Below, piece by piece: positions 17,716 through 24,738 of a stretch of DNA of 64,000 nucleotides; positions within the stretch are counted from its first letter, which is position 1, and each line of letters starts with the position of its first letter. The notes below the pieces were generated by a model, which was given only the letters and a program-made list of their open reading frames with translations, was not told where the DNA came from and did not search any database. Location of the stretch: positions 326,399 to 390,398 of the forward strand of contig NZ_SLWX01000002.1 in the NCBI RefSeq assembly GCF_004340525.1, read 5' to 3'. A program made the translations under genes and the position numbers. Source of the stretch: Chromatocurvus halotolerans (GTDB lineage: Bacteria > Pseudomonadota > Gammaproteobacteria > Pseudomonadales > Halieaceae).

Positions 17716-18575
17716 TGGGAACTGGCCATTCGCACCGTTGCACGCGCGTCGGACTGCGCACTGCGTACCCGCGACACCTCCTGCATCAGCTCCCCCAGCG
17801 GTGGCAGATTAAAATCCCGCTCCAGAAGCGTCGGCAGTGGGCCGGTCATGCGGTAGGTATATTCCAGAAGCTCCCAGACCGGGTCGATCACGGCGGCGCC
17901 GTGAGTATCGATCTTGAGGTCAGCGTCTTCATCGTAGTGGCCCGCCACGTGCAGGTACTTCACTCGCGACAGCGGCAGGCTGTCGATAAAGGCACGGGGG
18001 TCGTAGCGGTGATTGATCGAATTGACGTAGACGTTGTTGACGTCCAGCAGAATGTCGCAGTCAGCCTCATTGGCCACCGCGGATATGAAATCCGACTCCG
18101 ACATGCCGTCGCCAAAATCAGCGTAGTAGGAGATGTTCTCCATGCCGATACGCTGTCCAAGATGTTCCTGAACCTGGCGGATACGGGCAGCAACATAATA
18201 GACTGCTTCCTCACAGAAGGGCATTGGGAGCAGGTCGTACAGATGGCCGGCTTCGCTGCAGTAGCTCAGGTGCTCGGTGTAGTAGCGGATGTTGTATCGG
18301 TCAATGAACTGACGGAGGCTGTCCAGCAGGTCGGCGTCCAGCGGATCCGGGCTGCCAATGGACAGCGACAGGCCGTGGCTGGCCAGGGAATAACGCTCGG
18401 CGAGTGCATCGAGGTCGCGCCTACAGCGTCCGCCCGCCCTAATCCAGTTCTCCGGTGCGACCTCGAGAAAATCAGGTCGGTCATTGTCAACTGAAAGCAG
18501 CGGGCCGGTGAGGGCCCGTCGCAGTCCGAGTCCTGCCCCCGAGAGGGCAGGAGTCTGTGCTTCACTGGTTTTCAT
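17712..18575 (-). CDS. hvfB: HvfB/BufB-type multinuclear non-heme iron oxidase (MNIO, DUF692)
   Basis: A 287-residue DUF692 (MNIO) enzyme. Metal-ligand segments of the TIM-barrel family are visible: SHGLSLSIG, TEHLSYCSE, MENISYY, LLDVNNVYVNSINH, LHVAGHYDED and DTHGAAV. Related enzymes, with an HvfC-type partner, convert cysteines of EGKCG peptides to copper-binding oxazolone/thioamide groups. It follows the precursor gene by 21 bases and overlaps hvfC. The substrate is therefore very likely the adjacent cysteine-repeat peptide. Confidence 0.92.
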   Translation of the reverse strand: MKTSEAQTPALSGAGLGLRRALTGPLLSVDNDRPDFLEVAPENWIRAGGRCRRDLDALAERYSLASHGLSLSIGSPDPLDADLLDSLRQFIDRYNIRYYTEHLSYCSEAGHLYDLLPMPFCEEAVYYVAARIRQVQEHLGQRIGMENISYYADFGDGMSESDFISAVANEADCDILLDVNNVYVNSINHRYDPRAFIDSLPLSRVKYLHVAGHYDEDADLKIDTHGAAVIDPVWELLEYTYRMTGPLPTLLERDFNLPPLGELMQEVSRVRSAQSDARATVRMASSQ

Positions 18576-18596
18576 GAGTGATAGATGTGCGCGAAT

Positions 18597-18995
18597 TTAT
18601 GCGCCGCACTTGCCTTCACCGCATTTGCCCTCGGCCGACTTCTCACCGTCACCGCCGCACTTGCCTTCACCGCATTTGCCTTCGGCCGACTTCTCACCGT
18701 CACCGCCGCACTTGCCTTCACCGCACTTGCCTTCGGCCGACTTCTCACCGTCACCGCCGCACTTGCCTTCACCGCACTTGCCTTCGGCCGACTTCTCGCC
18801 GTCACCGCCACACTTGCCTTCGCCGCACTTACCCTCGGCATGATTGCTGGCCAGCTGGTAGCCGCTGCCGAGATCATTGGCGACAAAGGGGTTTTCTGCG
18901 ACTGCGGACAGGGGTGCTGCCATTGAGCTGGATATGAAGGCAATACCCAGGGCTGTCCGGATTGCGTTGCTTGTCGTGTTTGCTTTGCTGTTCAT
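18597..18995 (-). CDS. hvfA: HvfA-type precursor peptide with five EGKCG pairs
   Basis: A 132-residue exported precursor. A bufferin-like signal peptide is followed by ENPFVANDLGSGYQLASNHA, a leader-like region typical of HvfA proteins. The core is AEGKCGEGKCGGDGEKS repeated: four complete 17-residue units and a fifth that stops at EGKCGEGKCGA. It holds ten cysteines, all inside EGKCG motifs, the substrate motif of HvfB-type enzymes. The product should be a periplasmic, copper-binding modified peptide. ATG 18995 has GAGGAG upstream, and the promoter element lies 35 bases before it. The repeat is unusually regular. Confidence 0.93.
   Translation of the reverse strand: MNSKANTTSNAIRTALGIAFISSSMAAPLSAVAENPFVANDLGSGYQLASNHAEGKCGEGKCGGDGEKSAEGKCGEGKCGGDGEKSAEGKCGEGKCGGDGEKSAEGKCGEGKCGGDGEKSAEGKCGEGKCGA
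18607..18840 (-). repeat. 51-bp tandem repeat encoding EGKCG pairs
   Basis: Copies of a 51-bp unit start at 18607, 18658, 18709 and 18760, with a partial fifth from 18811. They encode the 17-residue HvfA unit. Copies differ only at a few third-codon positions, which suggests recent expansion or homogenisation by recombination. Confidence 0.9.
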
Positions 18996-19030
18996 GGTTG
19001 TCTCCTCGCTGTTAATGTGACTTGCAAGGG

Positions 19031-19059
19031 TTGGATGTTGGGGTAGCGGTTTTGTTACA
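19031..19059 (-). promoter_or_regulatory. ECF-type promoter element of the hvf operon, TGTAAC-N17-ATCCAA
   Basis: On the minus strand this is an exact TGTAAC, 17 bases, ATCCAA, 35 bases upstream of hvfA. A run of A residues lies just upstream of TGTAAC. The proposed -10 block and the spacing match the elements before the YHS, TonB receptor and NDH-2-like genes. Confidence 0.78.
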
Positions 19060-19206
19060 TTTTTTTTCGCCCCTGCGTTTCGTGCCTTACGGTCTTGCTG
19101 CCCTCACTGCCATAATGCATGTTGCCGCGAGGCCCGTGGATCCTGAGGTTAGCGCCTCGTGTCGCGAACATCACGTTATGTCTCACTCCTGAGGGAATAC
19201 AAAGGC

Positions 19207-21396
19207 ATGAAGTTCAGGATGGTCAAAACCCTGCTCGCCCTCTGGCTATTGACGGGGCTTGCGGCAGGCGCCGCTCGCGCCGAAATCGCCTGGCACTGGG
19301 AGGACAAGTTTTCCAATAACGAACAGGCCATGCTGAAATCCTGGATCACACATACGCTGTCTGCGCTGGAGAGCCTCGTCGCGCCGTTGCCCTTCGATAT
19401 TGACATCCATTTCTATCGCCTGGCCGACCGTGGCGAGCCCGTGCCGTGGGCCAATACCCGACGCGGTCGCAGGCAGGGGGTGAATTTTCACGTCGACCCG
19501 GCATTCCCGCGCAAGGCGTTTTATGCTGACTGGACGGCGTCGCACGAGTTGAGCCATCTGCTGATACCCTACCTCGGGGAGGCCGATAGCTGGTTTGCCG
19601 AGGGCTTCGCCAGTTACCTGCAGTATCAGGTTATGCGTCATATGGGTGAGATGGATGCGGCGGGCATCACCGGAGCCTATCGTGAGCGAATGGCGCGAGC
19701 GAGGTTGTCATACCGTCTCCCCGATATCCCCCTCGCAGCTGCATCCCGCGAGCTGCGACGTGCCGGCGCCTACCCTACCTACTATTGGGGAGGAGCGGTT
19801 TACTTTCTGCTGGCGGATACGGCACTCAGGCAAGGCAGTGGCGGTGGCTTGTCGAACCTGCTTCGTGCCTACGTCGCCTGTTGTCGGGAGCGTCACACCC
19901 GAGTGGCCGGTCTGGTAGAGGAGTTCGATCGAATTGCGGGAGAACCGCTGTTTTCCGGTCTTTTGCGTGAATTTCGCGAGCGCCCGGGCTTTCCTGAGTA
20001 CGGAGGAGCCCTTGAGCAGCTTGAGATCCAGCTACAGGAAAAGTCGGCAGACATCGGTAAGGATTTGGTGGCATTGCTGGACCGATTGGACCGTCATAGG
20101 AGGATCAACCGTATTTCCGCTGTCGGCCTCGCTCTGGTGGAAGAAGGCAAGGTGGTATTCAGCGGCGGTCTTGGCATCATGGATCACGACGGCTCCGGGC
20201 CGGTAACGGGGGAATCCCTGTTTCGTATCGGATCGATCACGAAGTCATTCACGGCGCTGGCGCTCGTTGACCTTGCTAGAACACAGGATGTCGACCTTGA
20301 TGCACCGGTGCTTGACGTGGCTGGTTCCGATCTTTTTAGTAACGACTGGGCCGCTGAAGCGCCTGTGACATTGGCACAGCTGCTGGAACACACTGCAGGC
20401 TTCACGGATATTTCGAAATCCGAATTCGAGTTCAACGATTCCGATGCCATTCCATTATCGTCAACGCTGACGCGGTATCGATCGAAGCATAATACTGCCT
20501 GGCAGCCAGGCCTTTTTGCTTCCTACTCCAATCTCGGATACGCCTTCGCCGGACGAGCCATTGAGGTCATTGCAGGCTCTGACTACGAGGACTATCTGCA
20601 ACGAGAGCTGTTTGGACCCTTGCAGATGAACGATAGCGGTTTCTTCCTGTCGGAGCATCAGCGGCGCCGTCTGGTTACCGGCTATGATACCGACGGCGAA
20701 ACCCACATACCCTACTGGAATATGGTCTACCGCCCTTTCGGCGGCCTGAACACCACAGTCAATGACATGAGCAGGTTCCTGCGCATGTTGATGCAGGATG
20801 GAGAGTTGGAGGGTGTGCAGGTCTTTCCTGAGACGGTCATTCGCCGAACCCGGCAACCGACAACAGGCCTCGTCGCTTCTGCCGGCGTGGCATCCGGTTA
20901 TGGGGCGGGGGCTTACAGCTGGATGCATGGGGGCACGCGGTTTCATGGTCATGGCGGCGATGCGGACGGCTACCTCTCGCGCTACGGCTACACAAAGCGT
21001 AATCATAGCGGTTACTTCCTTGTAGTAAATGCGTTCAACGCCGATGTGCTGAATGCCATGCGCCGTGATGTCGAGTCCTACCTGACGAGGGAATTGCCGG
21101 CCGTGGCGGAACCTGAAATCCATTATCTGGGACAGCGAGAGATTGAGGCACTTCAGGGCAGATATCTGCCTCAAACCTGGCGTTTCGGCGACGGCAGTAG
21201 CGGCCGCACGCTGCAGGTACTAAGCGAGGGCAATCAGCTGTTTACCGTCATGGGCAACAGGAAGCGCTTGCTGATACCCGTATCGGAGCGCCGGTTTCGG
21301 CGGCGCGGCCAGTCCGAAGCGACGTCGGCGATCATTGACGCCGACGGCGAACGTTATTTTGTCGGTCCGGAGGGTGGTTTCCGGCGCGCCGGGTGA
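19207..21396 (+). CDS. Fusion of an M1-like metallopeptidase and a class C beta-lactamase-type serine hydrolase
   Basis: ATG 19207 (AAAGG upstream) gives 729 residues with a signal peptide ending near AGAARA. Residues of about 25-280 are peptidase-like: SHELSH (HExxH zinc motif, about residues 113-117) and WFAEGFASY, with the downstream Glu as in M1-type gluzincins. From about residue 295 a serine beta-lactamase/penicillin-binding fold follows: SITKSF (SxxK), YSN (YxN) and HGHGG in the KTG position. It is presumably periplasmic. A single chain with both hydrolase types is unusual. The substrate could be peptides or peptidoglycan fragments, but that is inference. Confidence 0.85.
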   Translation: MKFRMVKTLLALWLLTGLAAGAARAEIAWHWEDKFSNNEQAMLKSWITHTLSALESLVAPLPFDIDIHFYRLADRGEPVPWANTRRGRRQGVNFHVDPAFPRKAFYADWTASHELSHLLIPYLGEADSWFAEGFASYLQYQVMRHMGEMDAAGITGAYRERMARARLSYRLPDIPLAAASRELRRAGAYPTYYWGGAVYFLLADTALRQGSGGGLSNLLRAYVACCRERHTRVAGLVEEFDRIAGEPLFSGLLREFRERPGFPEYGGALEQLEIQLQEKSADIGKDLVALLDRLDRHRRINRISAVGLALVEEGKVVFSGGLGIMDHDGSGPVTGESLFRIGSITKSFTALALVDLARTQDVDLDAPVLDVAGSDLFSNDWAAEAPVTLAQLLEHTAGFTDISKSEFEFNDSDAIPLSSTLTRYRSKHNTAWQPGLFASYSNLGYAFAGRAIEVIAGSDYEDYLQRELFGPLQMNDSGFFLSEHQRRRLVTGYDTDGETHIPYWNMVYRPFGGLNTTVNDMSRFLRMLMQDGELEGVQVFPETVIRRTRQPTTGLVASAGVASGYGAGAYSWMHGGTRFHGHGGDADGYLSRYGYTKRNHSGYFLVVNAFNADVLNAMRRDVESYLTRELPAVAEPEIHYLGQREIEALQGRYLPQTWRFGDGSSGRTLQVLSEGNQLFTVMGNRKRLLIPVSERRFRRRGQSEATSAIIDADGERYFVGPEGGFRRAG

Positions 21397-21418
21397 CGTT
21401 CCGGGCAGTGCATCCGAG

Positions 21419-22517
21419 TCAGTCGCTATCGCCGGTATTCTTGAAGCCCAGATGCACAAGGTCCGGTGGTGTCACCATTGCGTAGTTCCATTCCAGGAAG
21501 AGCCGCAGCTTGCGCGAGAGTGTCGGTACCTTCAACAGATATATGCCGCGCCAGAGCATGAATGCGATCAGCCCGGAAAAGCGCAGGCCATAGATCTGGG
21601 CAACAGAGTTGTTACGACCGATAGAGGCGAGCATGCCCGCAGGTTTGTAGGCAAAAAGACGGGTCGGTTTGCCCTTCAGGTCGGCAACAATATTGCTGAC
21701 AAGCAGTCGCGCCTGACGATCAGCAAATTGAGCTGTCGGCGGCGACAGTTCTCCGCTGCGGGCGTTGGGGACCAGCGCGCAATCACCCAGTGCCCAGACA
21801 CCCGTGACAGACATATCGCCATTGACGCGAATTCGACCCCGCTCCAATGGCAGGTCAGGCCACCTGATTATAGGTCGTGGGTGCTGTGCCTATCGTACAG
21901 ATAATGGTGCCACTGCCAATTCTCTCGCCGGAAGCCAAAATCACTTCACCTGGTTCGATTCGCGCTGCACGGGTATTCAGTCGAACATCGATTCTTCGTT
22001 TTTCAAACAATAACTGGGTTTTCTTTCCGAGCTTCCGCGAAAGCTCCGGCAGCAGGGTGTCGGTGCCGTGCAGCAGCGTAATGTGCACATCATCGGGATC
22101 TACGTTCTTGTAATACCGGGTTGCGGACTTGAGGAAGTCTTCCAGCTCGCCTGCGATCTCTACCCCGGAGAAACCGCCACCGATCACGGTGAAGTGCAGC
22201 AGTTGACGGCGCCGATCGCTCTGCGGGTGAATGGTCGCCTGCTCAAGGCGTTCTATGGCGATATTGCGTAGGCGAAGTGCATCGCCGACGGTCTTGAGCG
22301 GCAGCGCATGTTCATGCATTCCCGGCAGCAGGCTGGTATTGGCTTCAACACCCGTGGCCAATACCAGCTGATCGAAACGCAGTTCTCCGGGTTCATTTGT
22401 GCGGTTCAGCAGGTAAATATCCCAGTCTTTGGGCAATTTTCGTTCAATGTCCGCAGCCAGGCGTGTTCCGGCGAAGCCGCCGCCGAGGATCACGAGATTT
22501 CTGGTGTCCTTTTTCAT
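21419..22517 (-). pseudogene. Broken type II NADH dehydrogenase-like FAD oxidoreductase
   Basis: The N-terminal part starts KKDTRNLVILGGGFAGTRLA (FAD-binding) and has a second dinucleotide site, VIGGGFSGVEIAGELEDF. Between NRTNEPG and LRFDQLVLATG a stretch normal in the family is missing, so there is an internal deletion. After GTAPTTYNQVA the frame stops and the protein resumes in another frame as PLERGRIRVNGDMSVTGVWALGDCA. The C-terminal part carries the usual membrane-associated helix region. The gene therefore has two lesions. An exact promoter element still stands upstream. Confidence 0.85.
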
Positions 22518-22599
22518 CCAGGTACAGTCCCTCTGATCGCCGGGTCCAGGATATCCATGTTAAAAATCGTGTGGAATCCAATTGCAATCATGCATCCTG

Positions 22600-22628
22600 T
22601 TGGATGCGAATCGAGTGGTAGTGTTACA
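22600..22628 (-). promoter_or_regulatory. ECF-type promoter element, TGTAAC-N17-ATCCAA
   Basis: On the minus strand this is an exact TGTAAC, 17 bases, ATCCAA, with GC before the second block. It is 82 bases upstream of the NDH-2-like pseudogene. It survives although the gene it serves is broken. Confidence 0.7.
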
Positions 22629-22680
22629 GGAGCACTTTCCGGCGAGGCGGAACCCGACTCGTGTAAAGGAGACTGATAAG

Positions 22681-23010
22681 AGGTCCCGATTTCCCTCCGT
22701 ACGTGAAGCGCCACACCTTAGCGATGTGCTCAAACCCTTTGGTCGAGGTGTGTGGCCGCTCACGGAGTTCCATGACATTGTGCTGCACGGCGAGTCCGAC
22801 TGGACGATTGCCGAGCGTGAACTCCTCGCCGCTTACAACGTCTTTGCGCTTTTCAATTGCATGAACCGCATTGTCGAGGGCTGTGGCGTCATGACCAGTG
22901 ACGCGCATCTCGGGGCTTCGCGGTCCCGGCAGCAGGAAACCCGCGAATGCGCCCAACCCTACCTGGATTTCGCCCGCGGGATGGGTTTTTCTCCGAGCGA
23001 CAGCGCGTAG
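22681..23010 (+). pseudogene. Internally deleted AhpD-like paralogue without start codon or CxxC
   Basis: The protein RFPSVREAPHLSDVLKPFGRG aligns with the start of the AhpD-like gene at 2110. It continues in step until AAYNVFALFNCMNRIVEG, skipping about 70 residues that include the catalytic CxxC. The reading frame stays open to a normal C-terminus (FARGMGFSPSD). At the position of the paralogue's ATG-TCG-CGA start there is AGG-TCC-CGA, so the start codon is also lost. It is most likely a dead gene. Confidence 0.85.
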
Positions 23011-23109
23011 AGCGCACCGACTGCAACAAGGTTACTTGTGGCCATTCACCTGATGGCTGATGCTGGCGCAACCCCACCCGCCCCTGAAGCTGGTGTGGCA
23101 CATAGCATC

Positions 23110-23866
23110 TCAGGACGCCTCGGGCTTGCGAAACAGCAGCGTCATGCGGTTAGACTCGCCGATTTCCTCATAGTGGACCCACAGCGCCGGATCATCCTGA
23201 CTGGTACGCAGACTGGGCGGCAGGCGCCAGACAATGTCGTCCATGCCAGGTTGATCGTCCGGATTGCGGTTGATGTCGCTCTCCGCCACCAGTTCAAAAC
23301 CCACGTTCTCGAAGTAGCGGATGACAACGTTGCGATTCATGTAGCCGCGTGAGCCATCTGCCCATTCGGCCGAGCGGCCCGGAGGCGCCATGTGCTGTAC
23401 GACGCCAACCACGCCGCCGGGTTTGAGCACTGACCAGGCAATTGCGGCAGAACGAAAGCCCCCTCGATTCTGCAAACGGTTGAGGTTTTGCAGTGCGCGA
23501 ATGAAGAGAACGGCACCTGCGGATCCATTGTAGTGCTCCCCAATCGAGCCGATCCGCTGGCCGATAATGCGAGGGCCTTTATCGCCGTGCCCGTCGCGGG
23601 CCTGTTCCGGCCACGTTGTCGGCCAGCACGCGGGAATACCAGCCACCACCCGGCAATACTTCTACCACCGTCATGCCCGGTGTTATGCCGAAAAAGGCCA
23701 GGGTGCCTGCCGGGTTACGGCTGGAATGTCTGGCCTTGTGATCCTCCGTCTGATCGGGGAGAACAGCCTCCAGGCGTTCAACGTCAGTGTCGGTGACATC
23801 GGCTGCCACGGCCACGCTCGTGATGGCAAACGCCAGCGAAATACTCTTGCGGATTCGATTCTTCAT
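23110..23866 (-). pseudogene. Broken exported SAM-dependent methyltransferase
   Basis: The N-terminal part has a signal peptide and ITPGMTVVEVLPGGGWYSRVLADNVAGTG, the SAM-binding motif of a class I methyltransferase family. The frame breaks near 23580. The C-terminal part is in another frame: SAGAVLFIRALQNLNR, SVLKPGGVVGVVQH, DDIVWRLPPSLRTSQDDP and ESNRMTLLFRKP. Some middle sequence also appears to be lost. This is the third damaged gene in a row. Confidence 0.82.
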
Positions 23867-23898
23867 GGTGGTTTCTCCATCTCCGTGTGGTCGACATT

Positions 23899-23927
23899 TG
23901 TAACATTATGCCTCCTCACGCCTCAAA
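23899..23927 (+). promoter_or_regulatory. Weak match to the ECF-type element before mlaA
   Basis: TGTAAC, 17 bases, CTCAAA, 52 bases before mlaA on the same strand. The first block and the spacing match the regulon element, but the second block matches poorly. It may or may not be functional. Confidence 0.3.
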
Positions 23928-23978
23928 GTAGCGTGCCGTGGCAGGCCAAACAACTGATCGATCAATCTGGAGGGTGGC

Positions 23979-24695
23979 GTGAAAGGGATGTTGCAGGGGT
24001 TTCGTGGTCGATGGACGGCACCAATCGTTCTCATCGGCAGCATCCTTCTCGGGGGTTGTGCACAAGCGGAAAGGCGGCAGGATCCGCTCGAGCCGTTCAA
24101 CCGTCAGATGTTCGCCTTCAACGATACAGTCGACGGCGCAATCCTGAAGCCACTGGCAAAAGGTTACGTCAACGTCCTGCCGACACCCGTGCGTAACAGT
24201 GTGGGTAATGTGTTCGATAATCTTCGGACGCCGACGACGATTATCAATCAGTTTCTGCAAGGCAAACCGGGCGAGGGGATGCGTGATATTGGGCGATTCG
24301 TGATTAACTCGACGGTCGGAGTGCTGGGTATTTTTGACGTTGCCAGCCGTTCTGGCCTGGAGAAGGACGTCGAGGACTTTGGCCAGACACTCGCCGTTTG
24401 GGGCGTGCCTTCAGGGCCCTACCTCGTGGTGCCCTTTATCGGGGCCTCCGGTTTCAGGGACGGAGCGGGCGACATCGCGGGGCTTTTTACCTATCCACCG
24501 ACTTACGCGGAAGACGAGTTTCGCTTTTCGGCATTTGTCACCGAATTCATAGACCTGCGGGCGCAACTGCTGGAGGTCGAGAAACTTGTTGGCGGTGATC
24601 GCTATCTTTTCATACGCGACGCGTACCTGCAGCGCCGGGCAGACCTGATCCGTGATGGAGAAGCCGACGAGTCGGATCCCTTCCTGGATGAATGA
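23979..24695 (+). CDS. mlaA: MlaA (VacJ) outer-membrane phospholipid transport lipoprotein
   Basis: A 238-residue lipoprotein (lipobox ILLGGC) with MlaA hallmarks: DPLEPFNRQMFAFNDTVD, LPTPVRNSVGNVFDNL, TTIINQFLQGK, INSTVGVLGIFDVAS and EDFGQTLAVWGVPSGPYLVVP. MlaA removes misplaced phospholipids from the outer leaflet of the outer membrane. Here it heads an operon with an RND-type exporter and MlaC rather than with the MlaFEDB ABC transporter. The length is normal for the family. Confidence 0.93.
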   Translation: MKGMLQGFRGRWTAPIVLIGSILLGGCAQAERRQDPLEPFNRQMFAFNDTVDGAILKPLAKGYVNVLPTPVRNSVGNVFDNLRTPTTIINQFLQGKPGEGMRDIGRFVINSTVGVLGIFDVASRSGLEKDVEDFGQTLAVWGVPSGPYLVVPFIGASGFRDGAGDIAGLFTYPPTYAEDEFRFSAFVTEFIDLRAQLLEVEKLVGGDRYLFIRDAYLQRRADLIRDGEADESDPFLDE

Positions 24696-24738
24696 CACGC
24701 GGAAAAATGACGGATTCCACCAGCGGAGAAACGTCCGA

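Noticed and set aside
18607..18840. CRISPR-like array
   Set aside because: The 51-bp units are adjacent without spacers and encode a continuous cysteine-rich peptide.
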